A DNA stretch of 64,000 nucleotides from Cerioporus squamosus (GCA_022592435.1 JABYQS010000007.1:434001-498000), one strand, 5' to 3'. Positions 10,084 through 21,784 are shown, numbered from the stretch's first letter. A program made the numbers and translations. The notes: a model not told the origin generated them from the letters alone.

Positions 10084-11843
10084 TCAAGTCAGGTCTATGA
10101 TCTCGCCCCTCACAGGAACGCGAAGAGGTGAGGGCTCTCGCTTTACAAGAGACTTCTCCACAGTGTCTCTCCTGTGCCTCAGATATGCCATTGCATCCTC
10201 AACGGAAGGCTTCTCCTTCAGGTGTGCCAGTAAATCCTGAATGAAAGAGATACTGTGAGGATGTAATGCTATCATGTACTAGTTGGTGACGTACGTCAAG
10301 ATGAGCCATCTTCTCCTGCTTGATCATGCGTTCCGTTTCAGTCTGCGTATACCCGGCACGACTGGGAGAGAGAGCCTGAGTAGGGAGCGCTGGGGACTCC
10401 CGCTTGACGTCGTAGGATGGGGCGAGGCGGTCGACCGGCGGGGCTGCAGCCTGCCCGTGGATGGTAAGAGGATCCAGGTAATCCAACGTTGGTTCCCGCA
10501 AGTCGTCTTGCCCAACAGGCGGTCCGAAAAGGTTCTCCTGCCCCTGCTCTGCCCCTCTCAGAGATGAGGACTCGCGGGGGTCGATTGGCGAGGCCATTGC
10601 CGATGTGCGGTCTTGCCAGGGATTCTCTTGCCCCTCGAGCGCAACAAGGCTCTCACCCTGTTCATCAGGCTCCGGAAGTTGTGACTGACCGCGGGTGTGC
10701 ACCTGCAGCTGGTCGTCCTCCGGCTCCTGCTTCAACCTCCGCCGAGATCGATCTCGAGTTCTCAAGCTCGGAGGATCTTCGCTCTCCTTGTCGCCGTCGC
10801 CGCCAGTAGGACTAGTAGGATTCATTTTGCGCAGTCTCTTAGAGTGCCTGGAAGGGCGTTTGGCCTTTCGACGCTTCTTGATGGGCGGTAAAACACCGAG
10901 GCTGCGCAACGTATCTGAACGAGTGTTCGAGAGTGACCATCTATGTATGGTAGGCATCGTGGTACCAACATGATAGAACTCACCTTCCGGATTGTATTGA
11001 ATTATAAACGTGACGAAGGGGGACTCCTCGACCATTGTGGGCCAAATGAGGAGGGGTTCAAGTCTCCGAGACACTTTAATGGCTTTGCCAAATCTGCAAA
11101 GCAAATGAGTATGTAACATATCGCCGAGTTGAACGAGGTCTGGTTGGCTTACTGGACATTACTAGTATGACCAATATGCTTCTTGTCTTCTTCGTGCATA
11201 ATGATCGTCCCGACGTCGGGGTCCACGTCGGATTCCCACTCGGGATCTTCGTCAGGCTGGCTGTCCTCGGGTTCTTCGCAGGCTCTAAATTCCAGTTCGA
11301 TGACACCGACTTCAGGGTTTGCAGTGCCAGGCGCCGCCACAGCTTCATCATCTACATTGGCAAGTACGATGGTCAGAGCGATATATCCAAGTACGTCGAT
11401 TGCATGTGCCAGCCTTACCGGTCACTGCGATGTTTCCGAAAATGTACGGCCGAATGCGATTTGGTCCCACTACGACTCCCGCATCAAGGGTAGAGGATTC
11501 TGATGGGCCAAGCACTAGATCGCGCGAAATGTTTTGCCCGTCTATCCGTTTGCTTAGGTTTGCTTACGGCCACACCACCTTTCCTCTGCTTGCGATCCAC
11601 CTTGAAATGAATTTTGAACGCCTGTTGCACGTAAGCTCAGCAACCAATCGAGACAGTGGTAATGTACCACTACTATAGCAGCACGCAGCCATATCTCACC
11701 TTCCCTACCTCGCTGGCTACCCAACATTCTACCTTTGGGTATGTATCCTCCCCATCAGCTTCGAGGTCCACCTTAACCTCGTATTCATCCAGCTTCCGTC
11801 CATCGATTTGGAGGGAGACCGTGACGCCAGAGTGTGTTGGCAT
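10084..11843 (-). CDS. DUF7918-family protein with C-terminal SUMO-interaction-like motif
   Basis: This is a basidiomycete family of unknown function. The ATG at 11843 begins a beta-rich domain (GVTVSLQIDGRKLDEYEVKV, YPKVECWVASEVGK). It continues with IDGQNISRDLVLGPSESS, RIRPYIFGNIAVT, the VGVIELEFRACEEPED strand and FVTFIIQYNP, then TLRSLGVLPP, the usual end of the domain. The tail is charged (KKRRKAKRPSRHSKRLRK) and low in complexity. It ends in GEIIDLT, a hydrophobic-acidic motif like those that bind SUMO. The intron that separates MAHLD from DLLAHL is clear. A 10 bp tandem duplication (11548-11566) puts the reading frame out by one: with one copy removed the frame reads through VAVSKRIDGQN. 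Either the gene is broken or the duplication is an assembly artefact. Confidence 0.75.
11548..11566. repeat. 10 bp tandem duplication inside DUF7918 gene
   Basis: GTTTGCTTA occurs at 11548-11556 and again at 11558-11566, with a 10 bp period. On the minus strand this duplicates TAAGCAAAC inside a conserved exon and shifts the frame by +1. Confidence 0.7.
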
Positions 11844-12148
11844 GAGTTAGTCCCAGTAGAAGAGCCCAGGTATGAATTTCTTGTTGTTGTCAGCTGGGAG
11901 GCAGAGTTGAGTGGCAAGCAGTTCAAGTTGTGATGGTATGCGGCCAGGATACAGTAAGTACAGTACATACTGCCAAGAGCCGTGTAGGTTGCCGCAAGTT
12001 GCAACCTTAAGCATATCAGGAATTCGCACGACTGATGGGTCCCCGCGGCGTTCCTTAGAGTCGCAACGGTCGTGGATTACTGACTGTAGAGTATGAATCG
12101 CGCACATACCAAGCAATAGAAGTACGCATGTCGCTTGGTTCTACATGA
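11844..12148. other. Intergenic, DUF7918 promoter side and GAA1 3' side
   Basis: This gap of about 300 bp lies between the DUF7918 start and the GAA1 stop, both on the minus strand. No gene or notable motif was seen. Confidence 0.5.
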
Positions 12149-14549
12149 TTATCGCGGTAATAAAGAGACAAGGGCGGCCTGTAGCACAAGCGGCGCGTAT
12201 ACTATGCATACAAACGGTGCAAACCACACCCCAAGCACCTCCCAATTCCATATCGCCTTGCGAGTCTCTTCTGGACATATCGCCAACCAACCCAGCGCAA
12301 GGACAGTGTAAACTACGTACTTGACGACGCGCCGTAGTAGCGAGGGCGAAGATGATGCGAATGTGAGAGGCAGACCCATGAAGACAGAAAGAGCGACGGC
12401 GAGAGAGAAGTTCAGGACGGAGGTGATGGAGATGACTGCCGAGGTGAAGCAGAGGTTGAGGGCCTTGAGGACGGTTGCGAGGGGCGCGGATGGAGGAGCA
12501 GGGAGAGGAACGAGCTGGAGGGTCAACGCCGGCAACGCTGAGAACAGCAGGAAGACCACAGTGGCGTTCACCTATGCGGGGTGCTCAGTAACATGCATAC
12601 ACAGATGTCGAAACAGAGGCAACTTACGAGCTTGCTGCTGACGATATAGAAGAGCACGACACCTAGGAGATGCGTAGCTGCCATGATCGACACAGCTTGC
12701 AGGACCGGCCTTGGCCTCTGTACCCATGTCGCACCTGGTCCCTCTAAAGGCACCTTGTCCAACTTCTCGTTACTTCCTAAGGGCGGGGCGGCCAGCATCC
12801 ATCCGGCGTTGACCCACTCCCCGAGCCCGCTGAAGAGCATCGCAGTGCCAACGAGGATGACACTCGGGAGGTAGCTACCAATCTTCATGAAAGCACCGGG
12901 GCCGACGAGGAGGAAGAAAAAGAACGACGCATGTAAGCGCTCCAGCAGGTTGTTCATGGTCCTGAGAGAAGACTCTAGGATCCTGTTGCATGAGTCAGTA
13001 CTTACGCCCAGTAACACGAGATGGCACACTTACTTGCCCAGCGAATGGAAGCCATGTGGACCCGTCGCAGGCACCGCAAAGACGGTGATCGCGTCTATAC
13101 GGAACTGATGCAGCAGACCGTGCACGCCGCTCGCTGCGCCGCGGACCTGGTAGTTCATATGTCGAACAATGTTCCTTGCTCGGATGGCGTACTCCTGCAC
13201 ATCGGTGTTGCTCTTGATTACGTCGGGGAGCCAAGACGGGAGTATGTCCGGCTGGTTGGGAGTATCCCTGGGGTCGATATGATCATGCACCAAGACCGGG
13301 ACGCCTCCTGTATGGCGAGTAATCAGGGATACGGAGTTCAACAGATCCTGATTCGGCAAGCGGCCATTCAGACCCTCTAGGAGGCCAGTCAGCTACGGTC
13401 ACCGAGTGTTCATTGGTGGCCACGCACCGAAGAAGATACCCAGGTGAGAGAAGGAGTGGCCCGGATAGTCGACGTTAATGGCTGTCCAAATCACACCAGA
13501 CGACAGAGTGAGCGGCTCTGCATGTAGGTCTGCGGGTACTGCATCAGCTGATTGCCAAGAGCTGAAGCTCGTCCACGTACACGGTTGAGCAGCACCGTGG
13601 TACGTTGTGATCCAGGCCTGCATGCCGTCCAAGTAACCGTCACTGATGACAAACACAAGGTCCTTCGCCCACAGGGAGTACTCTGGGAGGCCATGGATTA
13701 ATCAAAGTAAGGGTTGCGTCACAGTAAATGCTCACTCTTAAGGTATTGGGCGAGAGATATGACTGTCGCAACACCCCTCAAGTTGAGCGTTCCGTCGCCT
13801 TCGCCGGTCCTACTCAGCCTTGAAGCACTGATCACGATGGCTTCGGTTCCCGAAGCCCGGGGAGACTGTAGCACAGCATAGGCATTGGTGCCCTCCGTAA
13901 CCTGTATGCCATATGAACAGGCAATTAGCAGGAGCTGTGATCATATAACGCACCCCGTCCACGGTGTCAAAGGAATAGTGTTGCGTGCGCGCAGGGATGC
14001 CAATCTTCTCGAACTCCCCGACAATGTACTTCGCAATCCTAACATGTATGGGCATACGCCGTCAGATGGTGGTGGTGCAGTAGGCACGTACTCGTCACTG
14101 GTCGCATTCTCGTGTCTCAACCGCTCCAGGTCTTCGAGCACTCTGTCCGCGCGATATACGTCGTTCCAGCTCCAGTATGTGTGCACCTGAGACAAGTCGC
14201 GGTAATTCGTCAACAGAAATCACAAAATACCTTGAAGCACGTGGTACGAACCTGCCCAGGTTGAAGCGCATTCTCGTCTATGTATGTCCGTTGTCCGAAC
14301 TGAGAGGAGGGTATAGCAAGCAGCCAGAGGTATCCAACAGTGAAGAGGACGAGTCTGACGCTCCATCTCAGTGAATTTATCCGAACAGCACCATGCGAAG
14401 CCATACTTAATGAAGGGTAGTCCTTGCCACGCTTTCTTCGCTAGTGCCTGTCTCCTCCGGATCCTAGCAGCGTTGGGGTCTCCTCCACCGCGAAGGCGTT
14501 GCCTGAGTCTTACCGGGATCGCCCGGAGCGTTTGCATAGCAGGCGGCAT
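12149..14549 (-). CDS. GAA1: GPI transamidase component GAA1
   Basis: GAA1 is the ER membrane subunit of GPI transamidase, which attaches GPI anchors to secretory proteins. It has an M28-peptidase-like luminal domain and several C-terminal membrane spans. The ATG at 14549 (or 14537) leads an Arg-rich cytosolic start (RRRQALAKKAWQGLPFIKYG). Then come YIDENALQPGQV, the luminal TYWSWNDVYRADRVLEDLER, IPARTQHYSF, ASRLSRTGEGDG, LWAKDLVFVISDGYLDGMQA and AEPLTLSSGVIWTAINVDYP. Next are PNQDLLNSVSLITRHTGG, RHMNYQVRGAASGVHGLLHQ and RIDAITVFAVPATGPHGFHS, then the family signature MNNLLERLHASFFFFLLVGP and hydrophobic helices to the stop at 12149. About eight short introns are inferred. It diverges from LUC7 with under 300 bp between start codons. 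Confidence 0.93.
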
Positions 14550-14710
14550 GTATTTCCAGTAGTATCAGCGAGGCATGTGAGTGAGCAGCCGCAGATATGT
14601 TCAGCGAGCGACGCTGCAGGTTAACGGAGACGAGTGTGCAGCTCACTGGCAGTGGCAGTCGTGGCGAGATCGCAGTCCGCGGGATCCGGAGCGCCGAGGA
14701 TTCGAGCGCT

Positions 14711-14716
14711 CACGTG
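14711..14716. promoter_or_regulatory. CACGTG E-box between GAA1 and LUC7
   Basis: A palindromic CACGTG lies in the 294 bp divergent promoter, about 160 bp upstream of GAA1 and 130 bp upstream of LUC7. Its function is inferred from position. Confidence 0.3.
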
Positions 14717-14843
14717 GGGACAAACACTGACAAACTGGGACTTGGCGCGAAACACCGCGACTGCCCTGCTTACTTGCCTGACTGCTTACCGCTACCACTC
14801 AACCCCGCTATCATCCAACCACACCGCGTTCTTTGTCGACAAG

Positions 14844-15999
14844 ATGGGTCGTCTTGCTGAGATGCAGAGGAAGCTCCTCGAGGTGCGTACTATGCCCACA
14901 GCGCGACGAGCAGGTACTGAACTTGTGTCACTACTAGCAAATGATGGGTCCAGAGGCCATGGGTGTATCCAACGCAAACCTCCACTGGTCGGACGAGAAA
15001 GTGTGCAGGAACTTCCTGTGTGGAACATGCCCGCACACGCTCTTCACAAACACGGTGCGTTCTCTCGTTCTTCTGCTGACGGAATAGCCACCAACAGCGC
15101 CCCTCCACAGAAAATGGACCTCGGTGCATGCCCCAAGTCCCACACAGAGCGGCTGAAGACGGAGTTCCTCGCCGCAAGGGAGGCCAACCCGAGCGACCCG
15201 ATCTTCGCTCGCTTCCAGACCGAATACGAGTCGAACATCTTCGCCTTCGTTGACGAGTGCGACAGGAGGATTCGTGCTGCGCACCGGCGGCTGGAGAAGA
15301 CTCCGGAGGAGAACGCGAAGACTACGAACTTGGTGCGTAGTATGTGTGGAACAACTTGGGCTGCTGACTAACGTGTTGGGCTTATGCAGATGAGGGAAAT
15401 TGCGGAAATCGAGCTCGCCATCCAGGGTGGCACGGAGAAGATCGAGACGCTTGGTGAGGAGGGTAAGGTCGACGAATCCATGCGTGAGATGGCGGCCATT
15501 GAGGCGCTGAAGAGTGAGAAGGCGGACAAGGAGGTGCGTTCTTGCTTGCGTCCGTGTTGCTCAGATGGATACTGACCACCTCTCAGCGTGAACTCCAACA
15601 ACTCACGGACACCTCTGGAGCGTCGGGTCACCAGAAGCTGCGTGTTTGCGACGTCTGTGGCGCGTACCTGTCCGTGCTTGACTCTGATCGTCGTCTCGCT
15701 GACCACTTCGGCGGGAAAGTAAGCCGCCCACTACCAACTATCTGCTTTGCGAGACGCTGACCATGTCGTCCCTCTAGATGCACTTGGGTTACCACGAGTT
15801 GCGCAATATGTTGATCAAGTTCAAGGAGGATCGTGAGAAGCGCAAGATGGGACCTCCTTCGGGTGCCCCTGCTGGTGCCCCAGGTACATCCCCAACGCCC
15901 GGCCGCGGTGGCGAGCGCGATTATCGCTCGTCTCGCGACGATTACCGCGAACGCGACCGTGGCTTCGACAGGCACTCCTCGCGCGGTGGTTTTGAGTGA
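14844..15999 (+). CDS. LUC7: U1 snRNP-associated protein LUC7
   Basis: LUC7 is a U1 snRNP component that influences 5' splice-site choice. Six exons (introns 14883-14937, 15055-15110, 15333-15389, 15534-15586, 15719-15777) give about 291 residues. The N-terminal MGRLAEMQRKLLEQMMGPEA leads into the first CCCH finger (VCRNFLCGTCPHTLFTNTKM, then DLGACPKSHTERLK). A coiled-coil middle follows (FVDECDRRIRAAHRRLEKTP, REIAEIELAIQGGTEKIETL). The second finger is HQKLRVCDVCGAYLSVLDSD with ADHFGGKMHLGYHELRNM. The protein ends in an RS/RD/Gly-rich tail. All splice joins keep conserved motifs in phase, so the model is firm. Confidence 0.96.
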
Positions 16000-16307
16000 G
16001 CGTTGTCGTTGTCGTGGTGTTGTGTGACGTGACGGCTGACGATGTGCGATGCTTTGCTGCAGTGACAGACGGAGAGAGCGTTCCCGTTCGCCTGGTAGAC
16101 GGAGGTACTGAGGTAACGCGCAGTCGCGGTGCTGCTGCTGCTGCCGTTCTTTCCCTGTTTTCGTCGAGACTCGTCGTGGTATCTGTTTTCGCTAGTGTAA
16201 GTATTGTAATTCTAGTGCTATCCTTGACACACTCCCGGGAGGCAAGATAGCAGAAAGCAATGCGATAGCGATGTATGTGCAACTTCGTAAGTATACGTAC
16301 AAGTCTA
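16000..16307. other. Convergent 3' intergenic region
   Basis: This stretch of about 308 bp lies between the stop codons of LUC7 and the LRR-like gene. It should hold both 3' UTRs and polyadenylation sites; TGTAAGTATTGTAATTC near 16196 would suit one. Nothing else was seen. Confidence 0.45.
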
Positions 16308-18929
16308 TCAGTGTCCGCGCTCAGAGGCGACACTCCAGCCTTTCCAATCGAACCCTTTCTCCCCGCCCAACGTCTTGCCCTTTGCTTTCGGCCCTGCCTT
16401 GCCCGTCGGCTGCGCAGGTACGTTCTTGCGCTTCGCAGTGGCCTCTGCAGGACCACAGCTCAGACGATTCGGCACCGAGGCTGGCGCAGAGACACGTCGT
16501 CCCGACATAGGCTTAGCGACGACCGACTTTGAGGCAGAGAGCGGGCGTTTCGGCATGGGCAGTGCGGCATCTCTGACCACGGGCAGAACGGTCTGCTTCT
16601 TCGCTTTCACGGGACTGGGAGCTTGAGGTCTGTGCGCAGACAGAGGTTTCATGGTCACGGGAAAGTCGGGGACTGGTAGTGTCGTGATGGGCTTCAGCTT
16701 CTTGCCTGACGGATGCGGCGAGCCAAAAAGCAGTGCCTTGTCCGGTGGATTGGGAGGCGCGATCGGGTTTGCACGGGCTGCCTCTTGGGTACGGTCGGAG
16801 GGGAGTCGCTCGAACACCGACGGCGCACTTCCGTGCCGTCAGTGTCGGTAGCACCAACGCCAGGCCGATGGCCCAGCGCAGGAGTGAGTGTCTTCGACTT
16901 GGGCGCAGACTTCGACTTGGGGGGGATCTTGGGACTCGGCGGACCAGCAGGTCGCATGTCCAGCCTGCCAGGAGTCTTCCTGCTTTGCGCTCCCGGGAGC
17001 CAAGCGAACGGGTTCATCTTCGCCTGCACGCCGCTCGACAGACCTTCACTCCTCTGAGGACGTGTAGGATGTGCGGCTTTGGCCTGAGCGTCCACAGCAC
17101 GCTGCTGGATCATGCTGTGGATGCTCCGGATGCTCGAGAGGGCGACCATGCGCTTCCGTGCCTGGTCCGCTGGTACGACATCCTCCATTCGTCTGCGCTT
17201 GGGAGAAGGCGGATGCATATGGTCTGACGGCGCTGAGTAAGGTGTGTTGGATCCAGCTAAGGTCGCGGTAGCCTTGACGGTGCCGGAAGGCTTTGCAGGA
17301 GGGAACGAAGGCAACGAATTCCAGGGCGGAGGAATCCGGAAGAGCATAAGGGGGTCTGGCGGCGCATGCGACGTCGTGTCGGACGTCGTGCGTATCGAAT
17401 TAGCTCCCGCGCTGGATAGGTTCGAAAGAGACGAAGCGCGCCGAGGCCCGGAAGAGGCGTAGAACCTGTTAACCCGAAGCTGTTTCTTGTACTGCGCCAG
17501 TTCTTCGTCCGCGACCTCGTTCATCCATGTGTGAGATTCGCGCTCTGGCATAGCATGCCTTCTGACGCGTCGCGGAGTCAGATTTCCTCCGTACGGGTTC
17601 CATGGCTCGGAGGGCCCCGAGTCAGGCTCCTCCCAGTTATCCGTGTCTGGCTCGTCCGGATTATACGCATCCTCCGCCTGACCGTATTCGTCCTCGTCCA
17701 CCTCCCCCTTGTACCCCGAAAACGGCTCGTACTCTTCGTGTGGAGGCGATTCGTACTGCGACCGAGGCAGCTTACGCGGGATGAAGACCTCCATTCCCCC
17801 ATGGCGAGCAACTTGTACCAGCCGCTGCTCGGGCTGCGAGTCCGGTCCTTCGGCACCCCAGATGTTGCTGGGAAGGCGATATGAAGGGGTCGGGTCGACT
17901 TTATGGTGGAGCGAGTCGACGTTGAGTACGTAGGGCGCGGGATGAGAGAAGAGCGTACGTCGCTCCTTCGTCAAGGTCGCCAAATGACCTAGGACTTCGG
18001 AGAGTGCGCCTGGCTTGAACAATTTCTTGTCGGATGAAGACGAGAATGACGACACACGATGCCGCCATGGTTTGCAGACCGTTCCACGCAAGTCTGACAG
18101 ATGCGACAAGCGTTAACACGGTGAATTGCAGTTAGATCCATGTCACAAACCACCCACCGACTACGCTCAACAGAGGGAATCGGGGCAAATGGGCAAGAAC
18201 CGTATCATCAATGTTGATACAGTCCTTCAGGTAGAGTACACGTAGGCCCCAAGGCCCACGACGTTCCGGGTATTGCTCGTTGTCACCTTCAGTCCAGTCT
18301 AGACTCTTCGCGAGACGTTGCACACCCCAAGAACCGAGCGCCGTTACGCTGGCGTCGAGGGCAGCGAGGGTGTGAAGATCACGGAGCTTGAGAACACTGT
18401 CATCCGTGAGTTCTCTGCATTTAGCAAGGGAGAGGACAGTGACGAGGGAGAAGAAGTCGGTGCTCGGGATAGTTTGTAGGAGTGGTAGATGATGATCGGA
18501 GAGAGGTAGAGTGTATTCGCGAAAGAGGGCAGGAAGACCTTCGTAGATCTGGATCAAAACAGCCCACAGTCGCGGGTCGACCATGCGCAGATCGAAATCT
18601 TCATGATTCGGGGAGAACGGGCGGTATGTGGGAATAAGGGCCTGTAGAATGTCGAAAGCGTGTCCATCCGTAGGTGGTACGTAGTGCAGTCTGGCGGGCC
18701 CTAGTCCGTGTACATGGTCCGGGTATTCAAGCAGAGCTTTGATGCAGAAGTAAATCAGAGGAGGGACATAGGAAAGAACACTATTAGTCTCCGCTGATGG
18801 CGGACGGTAGTATGGTGCGTGCCAGGCGAAAGGTAGAGGGGGGTACTCGTACCGAAAGACGGTATTGCATGCGTCGTCTGAGGCAAGAGTTGCTTTTGGC
18901 GTGTCGAGGACTATTGGCTGCAGGGCCAT
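16308..18929 (-). CDS. LRR-like protein with long disordered C-terminal half, function unknown
   Basis: I do not recognise this protein by name. The ATG at 18929 begins a roughly 270-residue folded region with leucine-rich features: FFSLVTVLSLAKCRELTDDS, LKLRDLHTLAALDASVTALG, LRVLYLKDCINIDDTVLAHL, FPLLSVVDLRGT. This resembles the LRRs of F-box/LRR proteins, although no F-box is visible. A phase-1 intron (about 18055-18160) joins SVV to DLRGTVCKPWRHRV. The remaining 550 or so residues are low-complexity: acidic, Pro/Ser-rich, with basic clusters such as PPSPKRRRMEDVV. A 50 nt intron near 16813-16862 (GTTGGT donor, CTGAC branch, TTCGAG acceptor) best joins the last two frames before the SERGH end. 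The two long frames could be mistaken for separate genes. It diverges from ERV1. Confidence 0.6.
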
Positions 18930-18990
18930 ATTGGCCTTTCCATCGACGTGGACCGGAACAAACGCGAGGCGCGACTCGGACGCGACTCGC

Positions 18991-19103
18991 CGTGACGCCT
19001 CTGACGCGACCCGTCACGGGGCTGTCACGCAGATGCCGCCGCCCGGCGTCTGTCCTGAGGTTGTGCTCACTCAGCGGCAAAGTGCGGTACTTCCGTGACG
19101 TCC
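18991..19103. promoter_or_regulatory. GTGACGC/CGTCAC cluster in the LRR-gene/ERV1 bidirectional promoter
   Basis: In the roughly 205 bp between the two start codons are CGTGACG (18991), TGACG (19002), CGTCACG (19012), GTCACG (19024) and CGTGACGTCC (19094). Five copies of a TGACG-type core in so short a space suggest a shared bZIP-type control site. This is inferred. Confidence 0.45.
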
Positions 19104-19135
19104 ACCTCGCATTCCCTTTCTTGCTGGCCCTCGGA

Positions 19136-19741
19136 ATGTCTTCCGACTCTTCGAGCTCGTCGTCCAAGTCTCCCCTTCCCCCTGGGATGGTTATAGGACC
19201 GGACGGAAAGCCTTGCAAGATATGCACTGCGTTCCGGCACTGGAAACCCCGCGTCGACAAGTCAAAGCAGCCTCCGAACGCCCCTTCGGGGCAGCAGAAG
19301 ACGGCGGCAATGATGGCGGCTTTTGCTTCCGGAGCGGGTTTCACCGCCTCTCAGACACAGTCGCAGGCAACTGTCGATACGGAGACGCGCCCGCCGAATT
19401 GCCCGCCAGACGTCGAACAACTCGGGAACGCGACATGGACGTTCCTGCACACTACCGCAGCATACTACCCGGAAAAGCCCACGATGCATCACCGCGTCAA
19501 CATGCTATCACTTCTGCGCGCCCTGCCTGTGCTCTACCCTTGTTCGAATTGCGCGCAGCACCTCGGCGAGAACATGAAGACGCATCCTCCAGACGTCAGT
19601 GGACGAGCCGCGCTCAGCAAATGGCTGTGCGAACAGCACAACGAGGTGAACGAGAGGTTAGGGAAGGACAAGTTTGAATGCACGGTTGAGAAACTAGACG
19701 AGAGGTGGAAGGATGGTCCAAGCGACGGCAGCTGCGATTGA
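19136..19741 (+). CDS. ERV1: FAD-linked sulfhydryl oxidase ERV1/ALR
   Basis: ERV1 reoxidises Mia40 in the mitochondrial intermembrane space, so it drives disulfide-coupled import of small cysteine proteins. This is a single open frame of 201 residues. The N-terminus carries the shuttle CxxC in GKPCKICTAFRHWKP after a Ser-rich start. The ERV/ALR domain follows: CPPDVEQLGNATWTFLHTTA, YYPEKPTMHHRVNMLSLLRA, and the active-site CxxC in YPCSNCAQHLGENMKTHPPD. Then come LSKWLCEQHNEVNERLGK and a terminal Cys pair in the KFECTVEKL/GSCD region. The start was chosen at 19136 because upstream in-frame sequence is promoter-like. The length suits fungal ERV1, though the absence of introns is unusual beside its neighbours. 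Confidence 0.94.
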   Translation: MSSDSSSSSSKSPLPPGMVIGPDGKPCKICTAFRHWKPRVDKSKQPPNAPSGQQKTAAMMAAFASGAGFTASQTQSQATVDTETRPPNCPPDVEQLGNATWTFLHTTAAYYPEKPTMHHRVNMLSLLRALPVLYPCSNCAQHLGENMKTHPPDVSGRAALSKWLCEQHNEVNERLGKDKFECTVEKLDERWKDGPSDGSCD

Positions 19742-20522
19742 CTTGGCTGGAAGGTATGTTGCACGTTACGAGTGCGGTCTAAGTGGCCATAGGATTGACT
19801 CCGGATACTAGCCGGGGACTGTGGTCCGCATTTGTATCGCTCTGCAATGGTTTCCGCTTGGTGTATCCTGTAAGTGTTCTCAGTTGCACAACTATGAGCC
19901 GGCCGTCTGACCCAATTCGGGATTTCGTGCAGGTATAAGACTGCCATCTACATCTCTACTCCTCCCTTCACATTCGTCTGTTCGACCGTGACACACGTTC
20001 AATCTCTGTACATATCAGGTAATACCGTGGAAGATGGCCATTATGACTCTGGAGAGTGCGATGCATCCGGGATGTGCATGCAACCAGATCACTTCGCTGA
20101 CCCTAGAGGTGAGACCTTCGATGATAGCTCACGCATGACTCCTTCGAAACAAATTGGCACGTAGGACTCTTCCTTGTTTGTCGACAGTTTGTTCCAGAGC
20201 AGATGACATGAATACTGTCTCATTGCTCTTCACAGGTTGTCTGGCGAAGCCGAGAATACAGAGGTTACGTACATGCTTGCTGCACGAGGTGTCAAGTACT
20301 CACATCGTGCAGTCACACAATGGAGAGGTAGCATCTCTGATCTGACAATGACATGTCCGGACGTCCGTTCGAAGCCCCGCTTTGGCGCCCTGCTGCAGCC
20401 AGACTTAGGGTCCAAAAGCAACGTGAGGAGGTGTCCCTCTTGACGAACGTACCGAGGATATTACTTAAGGTATCATATGCATACGTCTGCTCCTCTGCGA
20501 TTACCATCTCGCTCTTACTCAT
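19742..20522. other. Intergenic between ERV1 and DUF7918 gene
   Basis: This stretch of about 780 bp lies between two plus-strand genes. It holds the ERV1 3' end and the promoter of the next gene. A minus-strand frame over 20313-20942 is open for 209 codons but is the shadow of the DUF7918 exons. No separate gene was seen. Confidence 0.45.
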
Positions 20523-21784
20523 ATGTTCAGCCGTGGCTTTGACGTTTTCATCCGCTGTGGAGGGAAGCAACTTGAGGAGTACGATGCCGGCGAATACGAC
20601 GAAGAGGGCGAGCCCACCATCGAGTGTTACATCGCGAGTGAGGCCGGAAAGGTGCGCGACTGACAACGCGCTCACCCATAGTGTCCTGACCTTTCCACGT
20701 ACCTGCAGCGATTCACGATATGTTGGTGCGAGGAAGACCCGGGGACCGACATGATAGTCAAGTGTTATGTAGATGGTCAACTTGTGGATACCACTGCACA
20801 CTTTGCCGACGAGGGCAGCGGCGACTTGCAGGGTTTGACCATTTCCCAGGATAAATACCGTCCATTCATGTTTGAGGAGGTTAGGAGAACGAGTATGTCT
20901 CATTGGCTTCTCTCTGGCCGTCTGATTCACTGATGGCCACAAATGTATGCACAGGCAACCCCAGCATTAGTGCACCGGGCACCATCAATGGTCTCTTCGG
21001 GACCATCGTGGTGACACTAACGCACGTCGACTATTGGCGTCCGGCTCGTAAGTGTACCAAGTTCGCCCTAGAGACTGTCGAAGATCCAAGGCCCATCCAC
21101 GTCAAGGACAATGTGGAAGGAGGGCACAATGTATGGTACGTCTTTTTGTAGGCTCCTCAACGGTCGCACTGCGTCATGAATCCATAAAACTGATCCTCGC
21201 AATTCACCCACCCTGAACAGCTTCGGACAGCCTACACACTTTCCCAGAACCGGACGTCGTGTTGGGTTTACAGTCCAAGATCCCGTTGGTTACGAGGATG
21301 ATGCCGAGCCGTTCCTATGCTTCTGTTTCATATACTGGCCCAAAGGTATGGTCTTCGCTATACTTATTAATTGAGATCCCGGGAACTCACTGGACGCGGT
21401 TGAATAATGGCCACCAATGTTCAGAAGTACTCCTGGAAAAGGGCATCATTCCCCAGCCAAACCTTGATCATTTCGACGCTCAAACCGGCCACTCGTTGCT
21501 CTCTTCCCGGGCACCCAGACGTCCAAGCGAAGAGGACGAAGAAGAGTGTGGTTCAGAAATCGATGTAAGCAGCAACAATGACGATGACATTGCAGTCGCA
21601 TCGTCACATGGATCCACTGTGGGGGCGGCCAGGCTCAGGTCCAGGCGGAAGTGCGAGAACTTGAGGTCAGTCTCTTTCTCGACGCAATGACAGCATAGCG
21701 ACAGAGCTGATAGTTTCTCAGGCCCAGATGGACTTATTACAACGACAGCTAGAGATGAAGAAGAGGATCCTCGAAGTCTGCTAA
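20523..21784 (+). CDS. DUF7918-family protein, second copy
   Basis: This is the second member in the window of the same basidiomycete family of unknown function. The ATG at 20523 reads straight into the domain: GFDVFIRCGGKQLEEYD, PTIECYIASEAGK, then after an intron RFTICWCEEDPGTDMIVKCY, VDGQLVDTTAHF and YRPFMFEEVRRT. Next are TINGLFGTIVVTLTHVDYWR, PTHFPRTGRRVGFTVQDPVG and PFLCFCFIYWPK, then the terminal VLLEKGIIPQPN. An acidic linker follows. The last exon in one frame gives a strong coiled coil (VQAEVRELE, AQMDLLQRQLEMKKRILEVC) ending at 21784. The acidic linker and the coiled coil are in different frames, with no convincing intron between them. Unlike the other copy it has no visible IDLT tail. 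Confidence 0.7.

Noticed and set aside
16694..18109. 471-codon frame as a gene separate from the upstream LRR-like frame
   Set aside because: The phase-1 intron that joins SVV to DLRGT makes one continuous LRR, and the 471-codon frame's apparent start lies within intron sequence.
20313..20942. 209-codon minus-strand open frame
   Set aside because: It is the antisense shadow of the second DUF7918 gene, whose exons carry the conserved motifs.
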